A stretch of 20,788 bases of DNA from DATGWF01 sp035299585. Lineage in GTDB: Bacteria; Actinomycetota; Actinomycetes; Actinomycetales; Microbacteriaceae. Positions 14,094 to 20,173 of the stretch are shown piece by piece (within the stretch, counting starts at the first letter, position 1; each line of letters starts with the position of its first letter). Made by a program: the position numbers and the translations under genes. The notes beneath the pieces are model-generated. The model was not told where the DNA came from, did no database searches, and saw only the letters and a program-made list of their open reading frames with translations. The stretch is from positions 1 to 20,788 of the forward strand of contig DATGWF010000093.1 in NCBI GenBank assembly GCA_035299585.1. Direction: 5' to 3'.

Positions 14094-15812
14094 GTGCCTG
14101 TAGCCGAACACGGTGTCGCGAGCGAACCGCTCACAGCCCGCCAGTCGCGCGCCCGCTACCGGCGCATCCTGTCCTTCGCCGCCCGGCAACTCAGCTCACT
14201 CTGGTGGTGGGAACTCGTTCTTCCCCGCATCGGCCTCGTTGGGCTGTCGAATCGGACCCGCCCGACGCGGGTGCAACGCATTTCCCGACAGTTCGCGGCC
14301 GTTGCCGTCGAACTCGGTGGCCTGCTCATCAAGCTGGGACAGTTCCTCTCGACCCGCCTCGACGTGCTCCCACCGGAAATCACCCGTGAGCTCGCCGGGC
14401 TCCAGGATGAGGTACCGCCGGTTCCCTTCGACCGGATTCGCGCGCTCGCCGAGTCTGAGCTCGGCCGACCGCTCGATGAGATCTTCGCGCAGGTAGACAA
14501 TGTGCCGCTCGCCGCGGCATCGCTCGGCCAGGTGCACCGCGCGCGGCTCCACGCCGCCGAAGCACACGACGTCGGTTTCGCCGACGTGGTCATCAAGATG
14601 CAGCGTCCGGGTATCGGCGACATCGTCGAAGTCGACATCGCCGCGCTCGAGCGCGTCGCCCGCTGGCTCAGCCGAATCCGCCTGGTGAATCGCCGCGCAG
14701 ACACTCCCGCACTGATGGCGGAGTTTGCGGCGACCTGTCGCGAGGAAATCGACTACCTCCACGAGGCCGTCGCCACCGAAGAGTTCGCCGAGCTGTTTGC
14801 TGATAACCCGCGGGTCGATGCCCCTCGCCTGGTGTGGGAGCGGTGCTCCCGGCGCGTGCTGGTCGCCGAAGACGTTACCGCCATCAAGGTGTCAGACATC
14901 GACGCACTCCGTGCCGCCGGAATCGATCCTGCCGAGGTGGCGAACGTGTTCGCGACGGTCATGTTCGATCAGGTGCTGAGCGGCAAACGGTTCCATGCCG
15001 ATCCGCACCCCGGCAACGTCTTCGTGCACCCCGGCGTCGACGGCGAAGCGAACTGGCGGTTCGTGTTCATCGACTTCGGCATGATGGGAGTCGTCCCGCC
15101 GAGCCTCGGTCGGGCACTGCGTTCGACCTTCATCGCCGCAGCCACCCGCGACGGCGCCGGCATGGTGCAGAGCATGAACGATCTCGGTGTGCTCATGCCG
15201 AGCGCCGACACCCTCGAGCTCGAACGCGCGCTCTCGAGCGCATTTGCGCGATTCGGAGGAATGGGGTTCGCCGAACTCAGCCGAGTGGACCCGCAAGAGT
15301 ACCTCGTCTTCGCGCGCGAATTCGGCGAGCTCGTCCGGGCGTTGCCGTTTCAGTTCCCGGAGAACATGTTGCTCGTGCTTCGAGCGCTGTCACTGACATC
15401 GGGAGTGTGTTCGACGCTCAATCCCGCCTTCAACATCTGGGACGCCGTCGAGCCATACTCCGCGAAACTCATTCGCGCCGAGAGTGGGAACGTCATCGAG
15501 TCGTTCGCGCGGGACGCCCTCCGACAACTCGGCGTGCTCGTCCGATTGCCCGCCCGACTCGACCGGCTCACGAGCCGACTCGAGGCCGGACAGATTCCGC
15601 TGCGGGCCCCCGAACTCGAACGCCGCACGAACACGCTCGAGCGATCGGTCCGTCGCGCGGTCTCGGCGATGCTGTTCGCCGGGCTGTTTGTCGGCGGGCT
15701 CGTCGTCGAACCCCGCGACGGAAGCCTGGCCACCTGGCTCTTCCTCGCCTCAGCGCCTCCGTTGCTGCACGCGCTCTTCGCCGGAATGGTTGCCCGGCGC
15801 AACGGCCTCTAG
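14094..15812 (+). CDS. UbiB/AarF/ABC1-family atypical kinase
   Basis: The 572-residue protein has the family signatures in order: the KxGQ motif in LLIKLGQFLSTR (K80-Q83), the Ala-rich loop AAASLGQVHRA (140-150) replacing the Gly-rich loop, the VIK lysine (K168), the ExD-type EID (218-220), the catalytic FHADPHPGN (300-308) and the metal-binding DFG (D327). Two hydrophobic segments near the C-terminus (about 522-538 and 545-563) anchor it in the membrane, as in UbiB/COQ8 proteins. Family members are atypical ATPases/kinases linked to isoprenoid quinone or other prenyl-lipid metabolism. GTG directly abuts the PadR stop (TAAGTG), so expression is coupled to the regulator. A menaquinone role is the usual guess; with a rhodopsin gene next, a link to other isoprenoids is possible but unproven. 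Confidence 0.9.
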   Translation: MPVAEHGVASEPLTARQSRARYRRILSFAARQLSSLWWWELVLPRIGLVGLSNRTRPTRVQRISRQFAAVAVELGGLLIKLGQFLSTRLDVLPPEITRELAGLQDEVPPVPFDRIRALAESELGRPLDEIFAQVDNVPLAAASLGQVHRARLHAAEAHDVGFADVVIKMQRPGIGDIVEVDIAALERVARWLSRIRLVNRRADTPALMAEFAATCREEIDYLHEAVATEEFAELFADNPRVDAPRLVWERCSRRVLVAEDVTAIKVSDIDALRAAGIDPAEVANVFATVMFDQVLSGKRFHADPHPGNVFVHPGVDGEANWRFVFIDFGMMGVVPPSLGRALRSTFIAAATRDGAGMVQSMNDLGVLMPSADTLELERALSSAFARFGGMGFAELSRVDPQEYLVFAREFGELVRALPFQFPENMLLVLRALSLTSGVCSTLNPAFNIWDAVEPYSAKLIRAESGNVIESFARDALRQLGVLVRLPARLDRLTSRLEAGQIPLRAPELERRTNTLERSVRRAVSAMLFAGLFVGGLVVEPRDGSLATWLFLASAPPLLHALFAGMVARRNGL

Positions 15813-15894
15813 CCGCATACGGGCCTTCGTCGGAATCGGCCAATTCTACCCATACGCAAGATTCTCGCGCCAGACGCGCGAACCCGTCGTGAAT

Positions 15895-15926
15895 TCGACA
15901 AATTCGCAAACGATATATCTATAAGG
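15895..15926 (+). promoter_or_regulatory. putative rhodopsin promoter with PadR-like element
   Basis: TCGACA (15895-15900) may be the -35 and TATAAG (15920-15925) the -10, with a long 19-base spacer. CGATATATCTATAAGG (15911-15926) overlaps the -10 and matches the element at the PadR promoter in 14 of 16 positions. If correct, the rhodopsin leader is about 145 bases long and contains an imperfect hairpin (15971-15995). Confidence 0.5.
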
Positions 15927-16063
15927 AACCGTGCCGGAAGAGTAGGTTCGGACTCGGATGAGCCCAGTGTTCCGTGTGTCAATTGCACGAACGGATTGGC
16001 GCGCGGGACTCGTCCGGTGATCGGCAAGCGCACCTCGCTTTGGGCTCGTTCGCACCGTGTGTG

Positions 16064-16069
16064 AAAGGA
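16064..16069 (+). promoter_or_regulatory. ribosome binding site for the TTG-started rhodopsin
   Basis: AAAGGA lies seven bases before TTG 16077. No ATG or GTG fits the conserved N-terminus as well, so TTG is the start. Confidence 0.65.
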
Positions 16070-16076
16070 ACCTCAG

Positions 16077-16787
16077 TTGGATCTTCTCAGCATCACCCAA
16101 TCCATGTTTATGCTCGGCTTTGTCGCAATGGCAGCCGGTGGCGTCTGGTTCGTCCTCGAGCGCAACGACCTGAAGGTCGAACACCGCTCGGTGGGCACCT
16201 TCGCCGCTGTCATCGCGTTCATCGCCGCAGTCATGTACTACGTCATGAAGGACGTCGTGAACTTCCCAGGTGGCATGATTGACGCCGCAGCGATCGAGGG
16301 CACGATGCCGTTGCGATACATCGACTGGCTCATCACGACGCCGCTGTTGCTGGTGGAGTTCGGTCTCATCGTCGCCCTCGCGGGTGCCGCAACCAAGGGA
16401 CTGGTCTCCCGCCTTGTCATCGCCGACCTGGTCATGATCGTCTTCGGTTACCTTGGCGAGACCAGCGTGCCCGGTTCGGGAATGGCCTACGTCACGTTCA
16501 TCATTTCGAGCCTCGCATGGGTGTACATCGCCTGGCTGGTATGGAGCCTCAAGATGGACGACAAGGCTCCGGCCTATGCCGTCCGCGCCGTCAAGTCGAT
16601 GCGCCTGTTCGTCATCCTCGGCTGGGCCATCTACCCGATCGGTACCGCAACGCAGCAGTTCATCACGCTCGGCGGTGGCGACCTCTCGCAGGCGGCTGCC
16701 ATTGCAGCAATGATCTACGTTGTCGCCGACGTGCTCAACAAGATCGGTTTCGGCATGATTGCCGTCAACGCCGCAAAGAAGGCCTAG
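16077..16787 (+). CDS. proteorhodopsin-like light-driven proton pump
   Basis: The 236-residue protein is a seven-helix type I microbial rhodopsin that would export protons in light. Helix C reads LRYIDWLITTPLLLVEF: D83 (Schiff-base counterion), T87 and E94 (proton donor) give the DTE motif of outward pumps, and L91 at the spectral tuning position predicts green absorption. Helix G has D218 and the retinal lysine K222 in VADVLNKIGFG. Helices D-F (FGYLGE, FIISSLAWVYIAW, ILGWAIYPIG) resemble proteorhodopsins more than typical actinorhodopsins. The His conserved in helix B of proteorhodopsin aligns by eye with M53, and the antenna-carotenoid glycine position appears to be F141, so no antenna is expected. 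No Met-rich signal is seen. There is no blh or crt gene nearby. It is a single-gene unit with a perfect terminator at 16809-16836. Confidence 0.93.
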   Translation: MDLLSITQSMFMLGFVAMAAGGVWFVLERNDLKVEHRSVGTFAAVIAFIAAVMYYVMKDVVNFPGGMIDAAAIEGTMPLRYIDWLITTPLLLVEFGLIVALAGAATKGLVSRLVIADLVMIVFGYLGETSVPGSGMAYVTFIISSLAWVYIAWLVWSLKMDDKAPAYAVRAVKSMRLFVILGWAIYPIGTATQQFITLGGGDLSQAAAIAAMIYVVADVLNKIGFGMIAVNAAKKA

Positions 16788-16808
16788 ATCCATATAGCGC
16801 CTCCAATG

Positions 16809-16836
16809 CGTCGGCCCCGGGAAACCGGGGCCGACG
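16809..16836 (+). terminator. rhodopsin terminator
   Basis: A perfect 12-bp stem, CGTCGGCCCCGG/CCGGGGCCGACG, closes on a GAAA tetraloop 22 bases after the rhodopsin stop. A short T run (TTT, 16841-16843) follows. It should separate the rhodopsin from the next gene. Confidence 0.85.
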
Positions 16837-16871
16837 TGCGTTTGCGGTCGAATGGGTTCAGCCGGTTCCGC

Positions 16872-16877
16872 TAGGCT
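16872..16877 (+). promoter_or_regulatory. -10 box for a leaderless transcript of the seven-helix gene
   Basis: TAGGCT ends six bases before GTG 16884, the spacing expected when transcription begins at the start codon. There is no Shine-Dalgarno sequence and no clear -35. Confidence 0.5.
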
Positions 16878-16883
16878 GTTGCG

Positions 16884-17561
16884 GTGCGTGTGAAATTGGG
16901 CTCTACTCTGGTCACGGTCGGCTTGATTCTCTCGGCCGTCGTTTCGGGCTGGTGGGCGGCATCGCTGGGCGAACCCGCGGGCGGGCACCCTCACATCGAC
17001 ACAGCCGTCGTGTTGTGGGGCCTGGGCGGCGCCATGGCGATCGCCTTCCTGCTCGGCGCCGGACTCCGCGGCCCGTGGGGCGCGCTCGTCAACCTCAACC
17101 GCATCATCGCCTGGCCGATGGCGTTCGGATATGTCTGGGTGCACTACGCATTCCACATGGAGCACGGCGAGCCGGGCGGACTTGCCGCTCTGCATGTCGT
17201 CCCACGCGTGTTCTTCGTGGTGTCGTTCGTCTGGATTGCGTTCCACGCCGGCGTTGCCGCGCAGCTCTACGGCGCCCCGTGGAAGCTACGGCCCAAGACC
17301 GTGCACGATTGGTACGTCGCCCTGAGCTGGCTCGTGTTGCTCGTGACCATCCCCGTGTTCAGCGTTCCCGCACTCGGTGCGAGCCCGGTATGGATGGCGA
17401 TCGCGTGGGCGATCTTCGCTCCGCACATCGTCTTCAACATGTTCCACATGGTCAGCCGCACCCCGGTTGCGTGGCTCAATCGCGGCCCCGGCCGGATCGC
17501 CATCGTCGTCACCTATGCGGGCGCCGTCGCTATCGCGGCGGTCAACAGCTTCCCAAAGTAG
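16884..17561 (+). CDS. unrecognised seven-helix, histidine-rich membrane protein
   Basis: I do not recognise this 225-residue protein. Hydrophobicity shows about seven membrane segments: 9-28, 39-60, 73-91, 106-128, 143-164, 168-190 and 204-221. Histidines are abundant and many lie in or next to helices: H35 and H37 before helix 2, H87/H91/H94 at the end of helix 3 (VHYAFHMEHGE), H104, H121 in helix 4, H141, and H181/H188 in helix 6 (APHIVFNMFHM). Such patterns are seen in heme- or metal-binding membrane proteins, but no known motif is matched. Helix 7 lacks a lysine, so it is not a retinal-binding rhodopsin. It starts with GTG, probably leaderless. A terminator separates it from the rhodopsin upstream, so shared regulation is not shown. 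Confidence 0.8.
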   Translation: MRVKLGSTLVTVGLILSAVVSGWWAASLGEPAGGHPHIDTAVVLWGLGGAMAIAFLLGAGLRGPWGALVNLNRIIAWPMAFGYVWVHYAFHMEHGEPGGLAALHVVPRVFFVVSFVWIAFHAGVAAQLYGAPWKLRPKTVHDWYVALSWLVLLVTIPVFSVPALGASPVWMAIAWAIFAPHIVFNMFHMVSRTPVAWLNRGPGRIAIVVTYAGAVAIAAVNSFPK

Positions 17562-17580
17562 GGACCGACTGACGGCCGAG

Positions 17581-17610
17581 CTGGGGAATTCGGTGCGCTC
17601 CCGAACCCAG
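17581..17610 (+). terminator. bulged hairpin after the seven-helix gene
   Basis: CTGGG (17581-17585) and TTCGG (17589-17593) pair with CCGAA and CCCAG (17601-17610), with a GAA bulge and a seven-base loop; TTCTG follows. The remaining bases to 17760 hold no gene I can support. Confidence 0.45.
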
Positions 17611-17760
17611 TTCTGAATGCGCGGCGCAACCCAAACGCCGTACATGCCCACGGTGATGAAAGAGGGCCTGCACCTCCAGCGCGGCACGTGGTGGGGAATG
17701 CGCTATTCGGTGTCGTTGTCGGTCGCCCCGCGTATGGTGGCCTCACACGGGAGGGGTGTC

Positions 17761-18018
17761 ATGGAATTTCTGGGAACGCTGATTGTCTTGGGCGTCGTGC
17801 TCGGCGGGCTGTGGTTGGTGCTCGCATTCTTGCGTTTGATCTTCGCAATCGTGGGCTCTCCGGCCAGTCCGAGCAGGAGCTCCGACATGAGCGCCGAGGA
17901 GGAAGGCAACGTGCACAGCGGGCCTTACGGCTACTCCGGCGCGACCGCCTATCCGGAGACGCAGTACGGTTCGGGCTTCGACCCCGACGCCGACTGGGCT
18001 GAGGAAAACTACCAATAA
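17761..18018 (+). CDS. small single-pass membrane protein, unknown function
   Basis: The 85-residue protein has one long hydrophobic helix (about 4-31, LGTLIVLGVVLGGLWLVLAF) and an acidic, Tyr/Gly/Ser-rich C-terminal tail (about 40-85, ending in DPDADWAEENYQ), probably cytoplasmic or disordered. No family is recognised. ATG 17761 is chosen because GGGAGGGG (17749-17756) precedes it at good spacing; the open frame runs further upstream to 17617 but the added residues look random. TATGGT (17733-17738) may be the -10. Confidence 0.65.
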   Translation: MEFLGTLIVLGVVLGGLWLVLAFLRLIFAIVGSPASPSRSSDMSAEEEGNVHSGPYGYSGATAYPETQYGSGFDPDADWAEENYQ

Positions 18019-18030
18019 GTCTGAAGCTTT

Positions 18031-18045
18031 CCCGAAAGAATCGGG
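18031..18045 (+). terminator. weak hairpin after the small membrane protein gene
   Basis: CCCGA-AAGAA-TCGGG forms a short 5-bp stem 12 bases after the stop. It is flanked by TTT and GGAA and may be a weak terminator. Confidence 0.3.
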
Positions 18046-18118
18046 GGAATCATCAATCGGTTCGCAGGCGTGAATCGGACATGCCAGGCTGGGATAACCA
18101 CAGATTTTCGGGGGAGAA

Positions 18119-18598
18119 ATGGTCGCCGTCGGTCGGAAGCTTGTTGCGAAAGCGGAGCTCATCGCCACGGAGGCGCACTACGGCCAAAACGACAAGGCCG
18201 GGTTCCCGTTCATCGATCACCCGCGCCGAGTCGCGGCACGCTTCGACGCTTCGCGACAGTCATTTGAGGCCGCAACCGCATGGCTGCACGACGTGCTCGA
18301 AGACACCTCGCTCACAGCGGACGACTTGCGCGAAGAGGGCATCCCCGAGGAGGTGGTGTGTGCCGTTGAGGCGCTCACCGAGCACCGCAACCCCTCCGAC
18401 CGGGAAGCGTTCTATGAGCGGATTCGCTCCAACCCGCTCGCCCTCGTCGTGAAGGCCGCCATCGTGGCCGACCACACCGATCCGATGCGGCTCGCGCACC
18501 TCCCCGAGGAAATCCGGGCGATGCGGCTGCTGAAGTACGCCGATGCGAGCATCGCGCTCGGCCTCGAAGACGCATTCGCGCCCGACGCCAGCGCATAA
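18119..18598 (+). CDS. HD-domain phosphohydrolase, related to the RelA/SpoT hydrolase domain
   Basis: The 159-residue cytosolic protein has the HD-fold landmarks of the (p)ppGpp-hydrolase type: H34 in PFIDHPRRVA, the HD pair in TAWLHDVLEDT (about 54-64), then ALVVKAAIVADHTDPMR (about 107-123), which fills the place of the K-x-ADR-x-x-N segment of SpoT. There is no synthetase or TGS domain, so it resembles small stand-alone hydrolases. Note that the usual R-L-x-N after the second Asp is replaced by H-T-D-P, so activity on (p)ppGpp is uncertain and another nucleotide substrate is possible. The ATG has GGGGGAG just two to four bases upstream, an unusually tight spacing. Its TAA overlaps an inverted repeat that belongs to the permease promoter. 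Confidence 0.7.
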   Translation: MVAVGRKLVAKAELIATEAHYGQNDKAGFPFIDHPRRVAARFDASRQSFEAATAWLHDVLEDTSLTADDLREEGIPEEVVCAVEALTEHRNPSDREAFYERIRSNPLALVVKAAIVADHTDPMRLAHLPEEIRAMRLLKYADASIALGLEDAFAPDASA

Positions 18599-18620
18599 CG
18601 GGAGCCCGTTCCGGTACCAT
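18597..18620 (+). promoter_or_regulatory. inverted repeat and -10 box upstream of the permease
   Basis: AACGGG-AG-CCCGTT (18597-18610) is a perfect 6-bp inverted repeat that starts in the HD gene's stop codon. A -10 of the form TACCAT (18615-18620) follows, so a protein bound to the repeat could block the permease/amine oxidase promoter. A 2-base centre makes RNA hairpin formation unlikely, favouring an operator. Confidence 0.35.
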
Positions 18621-18653
18621 CGCACCACCGCTGTTCACCGAGAGGAGCGCACC

Positions 18654-20171
18654 ATGAGCAATGAGGCTCGACCAGCCGCGGGGGCGGCAGAATCTTCCAG
18701 CAAAGGCCTCCGGGCAAACACCCTCGGCGTTTTCGGATCGTCCATCATCGGCCTCGCATCGACGGCCCCGCTGTACTCCCTTGCGGCCACACTCGGCTAC
18801 GTCGTGCTTGCGGTGGGTGCACAAGCTCCGTTGGTGTTCCTGCTCGCGGCAATCCCGATGGTCTTTGCCGCGTTCGCCTATCAGGAGCTCAACCGGGCGA
18901 TGCCGGACTGTGGCACCACCTTCGTGTGGGGCACGAAAGCGTTCGGGCCGCGCACCGGCTGGATTGGCGGATGGGCGCTTGCCGTCGCGAGCGTGATGGT
19001 GCTCGCAAACGTGAGCGAGATCAGCGCCACCTACTTCTGGCGCCTGGTCGGCAACACCGAGTTTGCCGAAAGCAAACCGGTCGTCATCGCGACCGCGGTG
19101 GTGTTCATCGTGCTCATGACCATCGTGAGCGTGATCGGCGTGCAACTCGGCGAGCGACTCCAGGCCGTGCTCATGACCTTTCAGATGCTCGTCCTCCTCG
19201 GCTTCGGCGTAGCGGCAGGGGTGGCGGCCGTGTCCGGCTCCAACCCAGATTCCACCGCGTTCTCGTGGGACTGGTTCAATCCCGCACAACTGCCGTCTTG
19301 GACGGCATTCATGCAGGCGGTGCTCCTCGCCCTCTTCATCTATTGGGGCTGGGACACCTGTCTGGCGCTCAACGAAGAGACCCGCAATCCCCGCAAAACT
19401 CCCGGCCGGGCCGCTCTGGTCACCATCGCCGTGCTCATCGTGACGTACGTCGGCGTGACCATCACCGTCATGATGTTCGCCGGCTTCGGCGACTCGGGAA
19501 CCGGGCTCACCAACCCCGACACGCTCGACGACGTGTTCACCGCGATGAAGGACGTGCTCTTCGGCCCGTGGGGGTGGCTGCTGATTCTGGCGGTGATGGC
19601 GTCGGCGGCGTCGTCGACCCAGACCACGATTCTGCCGACGGCTCGCGGAACACTCTCGATGGCGGTGTATCGGGCGCTCCCGGCGAAGTTCGCGGCCGTG
19701 CATCCACGATTCCAAACGCCGTGGTTTTCAACCGTGGTGATGGGCATAGCGGCAATCGGCTACTACGTGATCATGTCGATCGTTTCAGCCGACATGCTTG
19801 CCGACTCGCTCTCGTCGATGGGGCTCGCGGTCGCGCTGTATTACGCCATCACGAGTTTCGCCGCGTTCTGGTACTTCCGTCACACCTTGCGCGACAGTGC
19901 GCGCAACCTCTGGTTCCGCGGCATCTTCCCGCTGCTCGGCGGGCTGATGCTGGCGTACGCGTTCGTGCAGTCAGCGATCGACATGTTGAGCGTCGACTAC
20001 GGATACACCGTCCTGTTGGGCGTGGGCGGCTCCTTCGTCATCGGCGTCGGCGTGATCCTGATCGGCTTCGTCCTGATGGCCGCGTGGGGCATGCGCCCCG
20101 GCGCGAAGCCGTTCTTCCGTGGCGAGAGCCTCAACGCGGACACTCCCATCCTCGTTCCCGATGAGGGGTAG
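18654..20171 (+). CDS. APC-superfamily amino acid/amine permease
   Basis: The 505-residue membrane transporter imports an amino acid or amine, probably with a cation. Helix 1 holds the unwound-segment motif IIGLASTAPLYSL after LRANTLGVFGSS; the EETRNPRKTPGRA loop (about 243-255) after YWGWDTCLALN is the classical APC amino-acid permease signature. About twelve hydrophobic helices fill the protein, and the length is normal. Start ATG 18654 is chosen from AGAGGAG (18641-18647). The next gene, a flavin amine oxidase, begins two bases after its stop, so the substrate is likely an amine such as putrescine, or an amino acid that the oxidase acts on; this is inference from context. Confidence 0.9.
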   Translation: MSNEARPAAGAAESSSKGLRANTLGVFGSSIIGLASTAPLYSLAATLGYVVLAVGAQAPLVFLLAAIPMVFAAFAYQELNRAMPDCGTTFVWGTKAFGPRTGWIGGWALAVASVMVLANVSEISATYFWRLVGNTEFAESKPVVIATAVVFIVLMTIVSVIGVQLGERLQAVLMTFQMLVLLGFGVAAGVAAVSGSNPDSTAFSWDWFNPAQLPSWTAFMQAVLLALFIYWGWDTCLALNEETRNPRKTPGRAALVTIAVLIVTYVGVTITVMMFAGFGDSGTGLTNPDTLDDVFTAMKDVLFGPWGWLLILAVMASAASSTQTTILPTARGTLSMAVYRALPAKFAAVHPRFQTPWFSTVVMGIAAIGYYVIMSIVSADMLADSLSSMGLAVALYYAITSFAAFWYFRHTLRDSARNLWFRGIFPLLGGLMLAYAFVQSAIDMLSVDYGYTVLLGVGGSFVIGVGVILIGFVLMAAWGMRPGAKPFFRGESLNADTPILVPDEG

Positions 20172-20173
20172 CG

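Noticed and set aside
15958..16020. 20-codon upstream ORF in the rhodopsin leader
   Set aside because: It starts with ATG but has no ribosome binding site and no regulatory codon run, so chance is the better explanation.
15846..17246. 466-codon open frame on the minus strand across the rhodopsin and the seven-helix gene
   Set aside because: It is the antisense shadow of two convincing plus-strand genes. Its His/Asp/Glu-rich composition is typical of reversed GC-rich coding sequence, and it crosses the rhodopsin terminator and promoter.
16884..17561. the seven-helix protein as a second retinal-binding rhodopsin or heliorhodopsin
   Set aside because: Its seventh helix (about 204-221) contains no lysine for the Schiff base, and the helix-C motif is absent.
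17513..17746. minus-strand frame between the seven-helix and small membrane genes
   Set aside because: No ribosome binding site, low-complexity Pro/Ala/Arg content and overlap with the end of the plus-strand gene.
18375..19715. 446-codon minus-strand open frame under the HD and permease genes
   Set aside because: Shadow of the APC permease; no ribosome binding site or recognisable motif.
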